From contig OZ017740.1 of assembly GCA_963969285.1 (NCBI GenBank), positions 155,607,319-155,671,318 on the forward strand: DNA of 64,000 nt, read 5' to 3'. The translations under genes were made by a program, and so were the position numbers. The notes below the pieces were generated by a model. That model saw only the letters and a list, made by a program, of their open reading frames with translations. It was not told where the DNA came from and did not search any database. This document shows, piece after piece, positions 52,209-63,393 of the stretch (position 1 is the first letter of the stretch; each line of letters begins with the position of its first letter). The DNA is from Odontomyia ornata. Taxonomy: Eukaryota > Arthropoda > Insecta > Diptera > Stratiomyidae.

Positions 52209-55200
52209 ACGTATGAGGTGTGAATTCAAAATTTTGACTTTTCAGGGCTTTTCCAAAGATTCTACATAAACAATAATGGACTACCCTTTCAATAGGATAA
52301 CGGGCCAGTAAATCTAGTGGAAATATTGGTCTGAGAGAAGAATACGTATTTTTGTATAATCCTTTATCTTAGTTTGATCGTGGCAAATAACATATTGCCC
52401 GACTGTAGAGTTCTGAGAGATGAAGAACTCTACCTGTAATTTTACGATCGCTGATACTTTCTAGCAATGCTTCGTAAAAGAAGAATTAAATCTGCTGTGA
52501 GTTTGGTTAGGTTGATATAAGGATTTCAGGTGCTTGACAGTTTAAAGACGGGAACCTTTTATAACAATAACTTGCTAGTAGCATATCATAGATACTCCCA
52601 GAAGGTAAGATTCACACCTCACTCAAATGAACCACGCGGTTTCGTGGATTCTAAAATCGCTTACATTGCTTGTTTCGTTTTTATTTAAAATGTTTTCCTA
52701 AAAGACAGCAAAATCGTTAAGATCTCCAGACCAGTTGAGCGAATTTGTCGGAATCTTTCCTTCTATCTGTATCCATTCTATGGCCTGGAGTATATATCAT
52801 TATGCACTAATCATTGCTAATTTTCTCCAGGTAGTATAAACTTGGCGGAAGCTAAGTTGTATTCAAATCAGTTTTATTTATTTTTAAGTTTATAATTTAT
52901 GCATAAGTACGCCTGTTCAAAAATATGCGAATGCCTTGTTGGCAGTATATTAAAGTCAAAAATTCGATAACGGGCTCGTTGTCTAAAAATTATGTTTGGT
53001 TTAGACATGTCTTCAAATGGTTAACTTTCTTGCAAGGTATATTATCTTTTGGAAAAGGCTCCCGCAATCTTCATTTTACAAAGAAAGTTCCTTAAGTGAA
53101 TTAAAAGGTTTTATTGAACTATGAACAACAACCGAAAAACTCCTCTTCTGTTTGGTAAGGAGGTTTTAAGCAGATCACAGACATTTTGTTAATTAATTTG
53201 AAATTTCAATCTGAATCATTATGCAACTAAAAATATGCCTTCATCTACGATACGCAAATCTACCCTCTTATCCGCGAAAAAAACTTAAATACAACCATCG
53301 GTAACCACTTAACTCAAGCCCTAGGCACTCTGAGTTTTTAATTAGCGCTACCTCCTCTCCTTAATTTACTTTTGCATTTCAATAAGGATATTGTGTACTT
53401 AAATGTGCAAATAAACCGTGCCTGCCACACTCGTTAGTTTTGAAATTTTTGCTCGTATATTAACTTTTGCAATTAGTAATCTCGAATTCAATTTATGCGG
53501 CGAGTTTGAAAATCTCGAGCCACCATAGTAAATAGTTGCGGCGTTTATCGATAAAAGCTTTTCCCTACATGTTTGTTGCTACTATTTACCAAATCTTGGT
53601 TAATGAGAATACATTCCATTGCAAATGATACTCAATCAGGATATATTTTCTACTATAATTATATATTTGTGGGGAACTTTCCAACCGGAAAAAGCTATCC
53701 ATCAGTAAGTTTATTTTCATTATTGCTTTTTCATCTATAGAGATCAATGTTTTATGAATTGGTTCCGACAGGTCCAACAAGGATTGCGTGTGTTTGTTGA
53801 GAGTGGCTGTAAATATTACAGTGGTTGATGTAAATAATCTACTCTGATGAATTCACCAGTAGAGTTCCACAGGGTAAAATCCATGGAATTACAAATTGTT
53901 TTGTTCTCAGTAAATAAAAAGCAGGTATTTAGATTGATGAACGCCACATGGCTTCAAGCAAAACACTGATGCATGTTGGCTCTTGTTAAGATCACGTGTA
54001 TTTTAAATTCTCACTGAACAATTCAATCCAACCGCTACTGCAAACCTTTATTGAATTTAATTCGAAAGATCCACTGAAATGATTTGAATGGCCTAAGCAC
54101 CATTCATCAGCATATTTCTAGCTTAACGAGTCATTAGGATTTAAGCTGGAAACGTTTGTATACGGCATTCCGGGCAACATATGAAAACATCCGAACGTAT
54201 TCTGATAGCAATCAAATTTGTATTAATTAATACACTTGATAGTTACACAGCACAGCCGTAATAATGAGGCAATAAAATGTACTTATCCATTGCAACGAAT
54301 AAAAGGTGCATTATATGACCACTCCATGAGCCGCACATTCTGGAGGCTGAATTTATAATTTCATTGGTAAACTCTATGAATGTTATTAATTCATGTAGTC
54401 TAAGCTATTCTATTTGGCGTTGTGTAACGTATGTTTTATATTTTTGAACTTAATTTATATCGACATTATTGACTAATTGAAATTGCAGTTTATTCCGGGG
54501 AAATTGAAATTATCGGGTGTAATAGCATTTGTAGTAGAGATGTGGTAACACAATAATTTATTGGCACGACATAAATTAGAAACAAGCAACTAGTGTAGGA
54601 GGTGGAGAACAGACAAAGTACTGACAGTTACAAGTTACTATGTACATATATTGGATTCAGTAGGACCATCCTTGGCTTTTGAAATGGTGATCATTAATAT
54701 TGGTGATGACCCAGGAAAATGAGGATAAAGGGATTAATAGGTCTTCTTATTTTACTTAAATTTAATGAAATGGTTTAAGCTTAAAGTTTTATATATATAA
54801 CCTTGAAATTTATGCTTATCGTTTATAATGCATTGTATCGATAAGACCTTTTTTATGTGTGCTTGGTGGTTGAAGGCATTCGCGGTTTTTGCCATTTAAA
54901 ATAAGTCTTTAGAGTATTTTAAAATAAATTGCGTTGATGTTCTGAAATAAAATGCAAAATAAAGCATTAATATGTTTTAAAATAAAAGCTTATGTGTCTC
55001 TTGTCCTGCCCAAGATGCACTCAATCTATTTTAAGTAAGAATTGAAGCTTTCAAAAGTAATCAGATGCATGCAACATTTTAGCAGATATGCTTTCGAAAG
55101 AAACCATGACAAATAGACACCATATCTCCTATCGAGCATTAGAATTCTTAATGCATTGCCACAAATTATCTCAGTCTTATTACCGTACCCTTCAATTCGT

Positions 55201-55663
55201 AAGCTTCTAAATTTTGCCGCTCTATGATCAGTGTCGATATTAATCGAAAATTCAAGCTTCCTTTGTCATGAAATTGATCGGGACGCATAGGAAGTCGAAT
55301 TACACACTTAGTTTTGGTTTTGCTGACACAGGACGAAGAGCACCGCATGGTCAAACAATTGGCAAGTATTTTATTTTAACGAAGTGCCCAGGAAAGTAGA
55401 TCTGTTGTTTGTCTTGAAACATCAAGTGTGGGTTTTTCGGCATTTTAATTATGGAACAACAATGGCTGGGACGATCCGACATGATCGCTTGCATTATATG
55501 TATGAAGGAACATATCCAAACGATGTTTTAATTGGAAAAAGCGTTTAACAAGTGGGACTGCAAGTCCAGTGTGATGAAACTGAATAGCCCGAACGTAAAA
55601 TGCCTTCTGGTTCCAGTTAACTAATCTAAGTATCTCTCCGATTAGACTATATAGAGAGCGCTT
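52209..55663 (+). other. Host intron, no gene seen
   Basis: 3.4 kb of AT-rich DNA without coding frames of quality, without recognised repeats and without a convincing exon. Frames of about 60 codons at 53586 and 55166 (minus) are not supported by anything else. Confidence 0.55.
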
Positions 55664-55842
55664 CCCTAATTCCTTATGGTGCCACTCTTTCCAAGCAAAA
55701 AATGAGCGTAGAAGAAACTATCGGCAGACAGTGACTTGCCAATCCTGTGCAGGTAAGACTGAAACATCCATACTCACTCATGAGTTGGGTCAGATAGAAG
55801 TCAGGTTCACCATGACTAAGATTAAGCCAAGGCCTTAGGTCA
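55664..55842 (-). pseudogene. R1-clade LINE C-terminal fragment, left of gypsy-2
   Basis: The minus strand has ITDLRPWLNLSHGEPDFYLT, QLMSEYGCF and a decayed zinc region. It matches DLRPWLNRRHGETDFYLNQL of the copy at 21.7 kb. It continues, after removal of gypsy-2, into 58986-59810 (LGDWQQFWMKNTKRR). Confidence 0.85.
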
Positions 55843-55846
55843 GTAA

Positions 55847-55980
55847 TGTGGGACAAATTAAACGCAAAATTTATTCAATTGATAAATTCTCTATTCGTAA
55901 TGTCCCTCGTTAGTCGCCGGTAGATATCAAGAAAAATTACTGTCTTGGCCGCAGCACCATAGTTTTAAAGATTCGGCACA
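55847..55980 (-). repeat. 3' LTR of gypsy-2
   Basis: 134 bp, homologous to 58826-58981 but lacking about 22 bases (the GTTGGTTGCTGTGCGG region) and with a diverged end. Confidence 0.85.
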
Positions 55981-56016
55981 AGTTGACGTTTCTCCGTTTT
56001 GGAATACTTCTCAAAT

Positions 56017-56337
56017 TCATGGGATGTAAAGGTATTTTGTGAAACTGTCCACTATAGCCAGGATGTGTTTATAGTTCTTGTGCGTTGATTCCAGCGGACC
56101 CAAATTATCTACATGATAGGCGTGTAGCGGTATATTTCCCTTATCTAATGGGTGTAGAAATCGTTGCGATTTTCCCGCTTTTCTGTTCACAAGTATGCAA
56201 GGAACACAGTTCTCTATAACTAGTTTTACTCGTTCTGTTAGTATCGAAATGTAGTAATGTTGTTTCACATATCGTTCGGTCCTGGAAATAGAATAGTGGC
56301 CTTTCTCATGAATTCGTCGTATAATATCCTTCTGCAT
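56017..56337 (-). pseudogene. Gypsy-2 integrase, N-terminal part only
   Basis: IHEKGHYSISRTERYVKQHY and CVPCILVNRKAGK form the H-H-C-C zinc module, then GNIPLHAYHVDNLGPLEST and HILAIVDSFTKYLYIP with the first core Asp. Sequence ends there against the LTR, so the second Asp and the Glu are missing. Confidence 0.88.
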
Positions 56338-56476
56338 TGCTTTCGGTACAACAAAAACTTCTCATCCTTCTATAAGCTTCAAAAGCACTCCACTCCGCAG
56401 TACAAAGTCCTCGAATGGTCCATTCTTCAAAATTTCTTTTATCGCTCTTGCGCCTGAATCTTCACCTTATGCTTTC

Positions 56477-57130
56477 CTAAATTGGGTCTCGTTTAGCAAT
56501 AACGGAATACCCTGGGATAAACTTTCCAACGTACCCTGGCAGTCCTAAAAAACATTGTACGTCCTTTGCATTCTTTAAGTATGGATATCGCCTGACAGCA
56601 TTCGTTTTCGATGGAGATGGTGATATGCAGCTATTTTCGACAACATGTCCGAAAAACTCTATTTTTTTCTCCAAAAAGTTACACTTCCTTTTGTTGATTA
56701 TTAAACCATAATCTGTCGCAACTTTAAGGACGGCTTTCAATTTTTTAATTTCTTCTTGTTCATCATATGCGGGAATGATTATATCATCCATGTATGGAAA
56801 AGCTTTCCCTTGATTAGATAATTCCCAAAATATACAGTTTATAAATCGCTGAAACATCGACGGCGAGTCACTCATGCCAAAATGGACGTGTCAAAACTAG
56901 TATTGACCTATATGCGTCACAAACGAAACCCTATCCTTGAGATCCAGTGTGCTGAATACATACACGTTTTGTAATTTGTCAAGAATATCCTCTATGAGTG
57001 GTAACGGAAACCTATCCTTTTCAATAACCATATTGATACGTCGATAATCGATTACGACTCGCAGAGAGCCATCTTTTTTCCAGGCGACTTGTACTTGGCT
57101 TGAATATTATGACGACGCCGGTTCAACAAT
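56477..57130 (-). pseudogene. Gypsy-2 reverse transcriptase, partial
   Basis: Right to left: KKDGSLRVVIDYRRINMVIE, FPLPLIEDILDKL and FSTLDL (first Asp) near 56900-57100 in one frame. After a shift near 56880, SDSPSMFQRFINCIFWEL and AFPYMDDIIIPAYDEQEE (active-site YMDD), FFGHVV and FLGLPGYVGKFIPGYS follow. The RNase H domain that should follow is absent: integrase sequence begins about 140 bp later. Confidence 0.88.
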
Positions 57131-57135
57131 TCCGT

Positions 57136-57813
57136 TCAACTATGATTATCCACTATTTCGCGTTCTTTGGCTGGAAGTCTCCTAGGCGCGCAGAATACTG
57201 AACTAGGATCCTTTACAACTATCGTCATTTTAACGTCGGTTTCTTTTACCTTCTCAGGAACATACTCCGGGACAATTCGCTCCGTCATTTTCTTTTCATG
57301 AATTGAAACCGTTTCTCCTATGTTTAGTTCGTCGTAGTCGCGAACGTTGATGTTCATCAAAAACGCGCTGGGTGCCAATTTTTTTATATGAAGTCCTGTG
57401 TTGTTAAAAATAAGTTCTGCTTGATTTGAAAATTCGGTGCCGAGAATAGCGTCAAACGAGAGAATATCATCTGTTACTACAAAAAAGCGAGTAGAGTACT
57501 CGCCTTCGTTCAGTTTGATTTTGGCTTCAAATCTACCTTTTGGAACGATGTAATTTCGTCCAAACCCCGTTAGCATTAAATCGGCGCGTTGCATATCCGT
57601 AATACGAATCGACTGTAATTTCTTCTCGGAAACTAGGTAAACTTGACTTCCTGTGTCAATGAGGGCCTTCATAGCTACTCCTTCAAGCATAACATCTTTG
57701 GTCATTGTATTCTTCACCTTCCCGTCCAGTTGACTTACGTCCTTGTTGTCTGGTTTCCTACTTTGACACTCCGAGGCGCAATGACCATACTTTCCACACC
57801 CGAAATATTTCAT
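57136..57813 (-). pseudogene. Gypsy-2 gag end and aspartic protease
   Basis: A 225-codon frame with one knuckle (YFGCGKYGHCASECQSRK, first Cys altered) followed by the protease: VAMKALIDTGSQVYLVSEKK (catalytic DTG) and DAILGTEFSNQAEL (the second conserved block). It then has the acidic linker to reverse transcriptase ending KDPSSVFCAPRRLPAKEREI. The frame itself is intact, the best preserved LTR-element frame in the window. Confidence 0.9.
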
Positions 57814-57829
57814 GCCCTATTCTTATGAA

Positions 57830-58700
57830 CACAGTCTGCCGATTTGTGCCCCACGGTTCCGCAAACTGCTCGCTGCCACTGTCGATAATTTTGATAATCG
57901 CTTTGATTCCTCATATGATTGCTTGCACTGATATTTCTCATAATTTAGCAACTTCGTTTAAAAAGTCTCTTAGCCTCGTAGCACCATACAACATCATTTT
58001 ATTTCATGGTTGGTCGTTTATTTCATCAATCACGTATTGCTTGATTATCGCCTCTTCCACCCCCTCACGTCTAGATGTTTTTTTCATTGTCAAAAAATCT
58101 TAAAAACAAGATTCATTATTTCCTTTTTAACGCTCTTTCAGGAGTCGGTGCAAATCAGCGGAACTGCTCGCAAAGTGCTTTTTTCAAGTTTGACTATGTT
58201 TTTAAGTTTCTTTCGCCTTGTATGAATATTATTGCGATTTTTTCTAACGACCTTTTTGCCACTATCAGTTTTTCCGTATCCGACAACCCGAATAATATTG
58301 CGGTTTCTTCAATTTCGTTGGCCGAACATTTAACCGGATAGTTGTCCTTTCCATTGGACGTACGAGTGTCTTTAGCTCGAAAGCTTAGCGCTCCACTGTT
58401 CAAACACGACATTTCATCATTCAAAACACTTATTTGTCTTCGTTATTGACCCCTGAAATTTGTTTGTGTTCAGCTGCGTCGTATTTTTCATTTTCCTCGT
58501 CTCTTTGATCGTCGTTCTTTTACAGCTTTCCAATTCCGTTAAATCCGTAATTACGTTACATATTCGCTCGGTCATCTCAGCAACACTACCTGTACAGTCG
58601 ATACCAAGCAAACCACACACGGTCGATAAATCTCTTTCTGAGAAGTGCTCTTTCAAAAATTCTATTTTCTCTTTATACTGCCAGGAAACACTCACGAACT
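57830..58700 (-). pseudogene. Gypsy-2 gag, broken
   Basis: The frame 58417-58695 starts MSVSWQYKEKIEFLKEHFSE and has RDLSTVCGLLGIDCTGSVAE, a SAP-like helix-loop-helix as in gypsy-1. 58194-58424 carries NYPVKCSANEIEETAILFGL and LIVAKRSLEKIAIIF; capsid and a first knuckle (near 57840) follow in other frames. Several shifts are present. Confidence 0.7.
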
Positions 58701-58807
58701 CATATCCCGTAAACGTAAATCGTAAATTTGTCCCCGTGTTTCGTCTTCTTTCGCGAATCGGACTGTCGTTATTGTAAGGTCGTATATATCTTTTTACGAA
58801 AAATTTT

Positions 58808-58823
58808 CCGGACGAGCCCCCAA
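58808..58823 (-). other. Primer-binding site of gypsy-2, tRNA-Pro type
   Basis: On the minus strand, two bases after the 5' LTR, the sequence is TTGGGGGCTCGTCCGG. It matches the well-known proline-tRNA primer site TGGGGGCTCGTCCGG exactly over 15 bases. Confidence 0.8.
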
Positions 58824-58825
58824 AT

Positions 58826-58981
58826 TGTGGGACAAATCAAATGCAAAATGTATTCAATTGATAAATTCTTTATTCGTAACGTGTTGGTTGCTGTGCGGTC
58901 GCTTAATCCTTCCCTCGTCAGTCGCCGGTAGACACCAAGAAAAACTACTCTCTTGGCCGCAGCACTCTCTTCGATTCCACA
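58826..58981 (-). repeat. 5' LTR of gypsy-2
   Basis: 156 bp, TG...CA, partner of 55847-55980. Confidence 0.9.
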
Positions 58982-58985
58982 GTAA

Positions 58986-59810
58986 TGAGGTGCGCGGTTC
59001 ATCTCCTCTTTGTGTTTTTCATCCAGAATTGTTGCCAATCGCCGAGTGAGCGTTGTCTCGCTTCAAGCGCAGATGTCTACCTCTCTCTCTAGCAAAGAGA
59101 GCGATGGGTATAACGCTTATAGTCACCAGCACTACCGACTCAGAGACTGTCTGATATGCAGATGCTCTCCTCAGGACTTTTCGTTGCTGCAGCTATGCAA
59201 GACGTTTTCGGTCTCCTTGCTGAGAGCGCCATTCATTATTTCGTATCTGTACAGTAGCACAGACTGTATCGCACTCATTAGAAGAGGTTGGCCATCCTTC
59301 GGCTGAGTGCCGAAACATCCACTGCAGACTTATCCGCCATTTCCCTAATTTGCTCAGAGAAACTCATCTTCGGGTGGATCAAAACGCCCAAGCACTTCAC
59401 AGCTAGTTTCGACTGAACTTGCACTTGCCCAACACTGATTGTCCTTACTATAGGGACTCCCTTGTTTATCCAGATGACTCCTTTGGTTTTTCCCAGTGCT
59501 AGGCTGTATCTGCGAGCAGTCATCCATTAGTTTACCAAGTTCAAATTGCAAATATTTTACCTTGCGTCCCGCGATTAATGCCGCCACATTATCCGCATAA
59601 CCGATCAAGTGTGCCTCATCCGGCAGCTCAAGTCTCTGTAGCCGGTCGTACGTGATGTTCTATTAGCCTGCCTTGAGTAACACCCGATGTGATTTCCATC
59701 CTTCCTCGATCCTCCTTTGCGTCATAGAGCAGGATCGGATCAGTCATGGTGTCCCTCAAAGTTGACATCAGATATTCTGGGACTTGATATCTTGACCTTC
59801 GTTGTGTCAC
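58986..59810 (-). pseudogene. R1-clade LINE reverse-transcriptase fragment, right of gypsy-2
   Basis: The minus strand, right to left: YQVPEYLMSTLRDTMTDPIL and EITSGVTQG (59628-59810), LIGYADNVAALIAGRK (active-site YADD altered to YADN), MTARRYSLALGKTKGVIW and VSALSRRMANLF, then the C-terminal part ending at the gypsy-2 target GTAA. Several indels. The 5' end is cut at about 59810. With 55664-55842 it forms one insertion of about 1 kb. Confidence 0.85.
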
Positions 59811-60813
59811 ATCAATTTATTCGTAATTTCTGCGCTAGTCTTCTAGGAAAAATTAAGTCAACTGCCGTGGCTATTTCATTAATAAAAGGTTTCGATTTTG
59901 CTGAGGGTGGTGGTATTGAGCTGCTTTCACACATTATCAGCTGACACAAAGGAACCATGCTCAGAATGAATAGATGCTAATTTAGCTAATGAAGTAGCTA
60001 AAGAGAAATTCTGTGAAACAACAATTGCTTGTAGGGATATGAAAATGGCATCAGTATTTCGTGATATACTCGTATTCCAAGCACATCACTTCCGTGTTGT
60101 AGATTATGTTGATGCGGTGAAAGTTTGTGATGCTTTGAAGAATATTTTTGTCTGCAGTGCCTAGTCCACTATTTAGAATTTCATGCAGTATGCTACGATG
60201 CGTAGGATTTCCGTGACTTGTTGCGAAAGATTTTTTTATGTTTGCACTATCCGCGATTTATTAGCAGACAATGGTCGACACTTAATATTCACATGAACGG
60301 GAACCCGTTAACATCACCGTAAAATGTTCCGAACCCCAATTGACGTTTGAGAAATTTAATCGGAATGATTATTGCTTTTGAGCATGATATAATTGATCAC
60401 TATCACAAATTCCACTCCGATGAATATCGCAAGTGTTACTCCAACAACTGTTCAAGCCCGGCCATGTCAATAATTTCCGCAAATATCTTCCACAACTTTC
60501 AGCCGCTGCGACTCCCCTAGATGGGACTATCTCACACCAATGCGCGTGTCCCTCTTGAGCAACACTCCGTTGTTGCTCGGTGTCGCCTTTCAGGACCCTT
60601 GCAACGGCAGTTGATGGGCCTTCCACTCATTCCGCTGCACACTTGCCTTCGCCAATGCAAAACGTGCATGGGCGGCGGGAAAAGATGCTGCCATATCCGC
60701 ATTTTACTTGCAGATTTGAATTTTTTTAGAATATGAAAGATAATATAATATAGAAAAATTTAAGTAATAAAAGGAAAAGGTAAAACTCATAAAGAATATA
60801 ACTACAACGCAAA
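59811..60813. other. Unassigned stretch, possibly retroelement remains
   Basis: No clear gene. Frames at 60369-60626 (minus) and 60521-60736 (plus) are short and unrecognised. 60360-60700 has higher GC than the surroundings and may be a decayed element. 60730-60900 is A-rich. Confidence 0.35.
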
Positions 60814-61019
60814 GTCTAAATTTAATATAAAAAAACAAAATGATGTAAAATTGATATTTAATAAAGGTAAAGAAAAAGCAAAAAAAATGTTTCAAGATTT
60901 ATAATTATAAATTGAAAAAATTAAAAAAATGTCTTTTTCGAATCTGCAAGATAAATTTCGGATAAGTGTAATGTAGGTTTTCGAGCAGTTTGCTTAGGCG
61001 ACTACTCGGTTATTACAGG

Positions 61020-62990
61020 GTTTCCAGAATATCCGCCCATCTAGCGAAATTGATAGTGTTTCTGGCATTAAGTTTCATCAGCAGTACAAATTGTTTGTTA
61101 CTCCGGCTATGAGCCTTCGCTCTTTAGCGCTCACTACCTGTGCGGTTGCATCAATAGCGGAGCGTCCTACTCTAAAGCCGTACTGCCATGGATATAAGTC
61201 CCCAGCAGCACGAATCACATAAGTGAGTTTTCCTTTGATGAATTTCTCGAACGGTTTCCCGGACAATCCTTTTCTTCTGCTTATCATCACAAGCTTCGCT
61301 ACCTTTCATCATGCCGCAAAACTCCTTCGCGTAGGCAAGCGTTGAACGTACTGAGCAGGAAGTCAGGGCAACGATTCTAGGCTGGGATTCCCAACGTCCA
61401 TCTTTCCAGTTTTCCATCTAAAGGAGTTTGGGAGTATGTACACCGAAAGGCATCGCCGTGGATCTCAACGTCTATGTACTGGTGGCCACTGGCCGATTAG
61501 TCCTCTAGTAACCGCCACTTGTGTATCCTTGGCACCAGAAACTCCGAAGCGAATGTCACATCGGGTATGGTTCCCGCACAACCCCAGCGGCGAAAAGCAG
61601 GGGTGTTTCTAGTGTTTAGGACAACAAGTGCTGTTCTGCCCGCCATTTTAGGACCTGCTTTCCTGTGCGGACAAATTGAGGCATGCCCCATCCAAAGGCT
61701 CTAGCATTGAAGTCCCCCCCGACGAGCACACGAGTCGCTGTGTTCAAGACAGCATCCACTAAGGCATTGAGTTTGGCTCGGAAAGACGGCATTGTTTCGT
61801 TTGGTATCAGAAAAATACTTAAAAATGCTATCCTTAAACATCTCACCCACACAAAACCATCTCCTAGTCTATGGCTCTACGTCTGTTGGTGGGCGTTGCT
61901 TCGAACCCAAATAACGCAGGTACCAGATTCGTCAGGTTACTAAACTTGTGAGTCCTCTCGTGATGTCGCTCACTGAGCAACAACAGGTCGGCTTTCATAT
62001 CCCTCGCAAACTGCTCGAGCAGATCCTGGGCGTTTGTACTTGTGTGCAAATTCACTTGAAGAATTCGACTCATCGGAGTAGCGGTGTGGTTTTGATTAAG
62101 TCCTATTTATAAACCCGGTGTCTTCCTGACCCTAGCACGTAATTGTGATCACCAAATTATGGCTTAGCATCCCTGCAGAGAATCCGTTGTTCCACTTCCT
62201 TCATTTTTTGTCTCGTTTGACCACAATTATAGCACAGAGAGCTCTTGTCAGGTTCCCTACGGCTATACGCTGTGTGTCCGTATGCGAGGTATCTGAAGAG
62301 GCGAAGAAGAATTAGTTTTCTTCGTATCCTCCAGATAACCCTATCTATTTTTGATTTTTTCTTTCGCTAGTATTTGTTCGGTATCTTTGTTGGTCACGTC
62401 GACAATTTTCATGCGTTATTCCCTGGTGTTCTCTCTGTCAGTCTTTCTTTGACATCGCTTAAACTAGGGAACTCCCTTTTAATGGCCTCCTTTACCTCAG
62501 CTTTATTCGTGACACAGTTGAGGTCCCTGATTTCAAGTGCTGCCATCGGCTCGAGTGAGGCAATGGTTACCTGGGTCCAAAAGGATTCTTAACCGCATCA
62601 CAGAATCCGTCTTTGTTGGTAAGATCTGGTCTGAATTCTACCAGTAAGCCCCCGGACCGGGTTGGCCGCACAACTCTTATGGCAGTTTTGGTATCATCTG
62701 GCTTGACCCCTCCTTGTATTTCACGCAGCACATCTGCAGAGTAGTAAGCAGATTCTCGTAGGGATTTGTTCCGTGGTTTGTGTTTTGGTTCCCGCATTAT
62801 GTAAGAAAAACATTCGTTCTCCCCTTCTTCGAAAGGCTCTTTGTCAGTCTTTTCAAGGAGAAGCTTTTTGACCGCTTGTTTTGGTTGCCTTCCTTAGCAC
62901 TACCTCAAACTCCTTGTGAGGACTAGCAGCTTCGTGTGGCACCTTTTTCATCCTCCTTTTCTCGCAGTCACTTACGGTTGGGCTGGCTGC
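61020..62990 (-). mobile_element. R1-clade LINE with large internal deletions
   Basis: The minus strand, right to left: ORF1 end (62567-62797, RVVRPTRSGGLLVEFRPDLT; a CYNCGQTRQK knuckle near 62230), endonuclease (61864-62073 with SRILQVNLHTSTNAQDLLEQ; 61616-61852 with VLVGGDFNARAFGWGMPQ; 61497-61691 with GTIPDVTFASEF). Then come only short parts of reverse transcriptase (61078-61290 with YGFRVGRSAIDATAQVVSA). The connector and much of the palm are missing, and the YADD box is not found. Confidence 0.85.
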
Positions 62991-63029
62991 CGTCTTTTTG
63001 CTACTGCCAGGAGCTAGAGCTACTGGTGC

Positions 63030-63393
63030 TCAACTACAGGGTAAGCCGTTTGATGTTAACAAGTGGCTCTGTGCGCTTGATAAGATTCTAAGCACAATAA
63101 ATTGTGACGAATCAACAAAATATTCATGTTTGTGCGAAATGTTAGCTGGCATACGGTTATGTAGTTAGACACAGAGTGAAGTGTCGCATATTCAGCATTG
63201 AAGAGTGCACTCATAAAGCTGTTTTCTTATCGAAACACTCAACCTTTAACTAAAACAAAGGTTAGATAAACCGGAAGAATGTCTGAAGCAATACATGTAT
63301 AATCGAAATGTAGAGTATTGGTGCAAAGTGGATATAACTGAATAAAAAGTGATCGATTTTATTATCGACGAACTGTGTGACAACACCCACTGT
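63030..63393 (+). pseudogene. Possible LTR-retrotransposon gag remnant
   Basis: The plus strand reads PFDVNKWLCALDKILSTINC and, further on, LDKPEECLKQYMYNRN and KVIDFIIDELCD. The spacing recalls gypsy-type gag (E-x-Y ... I-x-E-x-V-I-x-YII-x-GL). Stops interrupt it. Weak evidence. Confidence 0.35.

Larger units (their letters stand above)
55847..58981 (-). mobile_element. Ty3/gypsy LTR retrotransposon (gypsy-2), internally deleted
   Basis: LTRs at 55847-55980 and 58826-58981 begin TGTGGGACAAAT and end CACA. The target duplication is GTAA (55843-55846, 58982-58985), inside an R1 LINE. Next to the right LTR, on the minus strand, TTGGGGGCTCGTCCGG (58808-58823) fits a primer site for tRNA-Pro. 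Gag pieces, protease and part of reverse transcriptase follow, then the zinc module of integrase. RNase H and the rest of integrase are missing, so this is a non-autonomous copy of 3.1 kb. Confidence 0.9.
60814..63393. repeat. 2,580-bp unit, first copy of a direct tandem repeat
   Basis: The sequence from GTCTAAATTTAATATAAAAA at 60814 recurs from 63394 to the window end at a constant offset of 2,580. I see no difference in the 607 bp that can be compared. The unit contains an R1 LINE copy (minus) and about 350 bp of other retroelement-like sequence. Confidence 0.95.
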
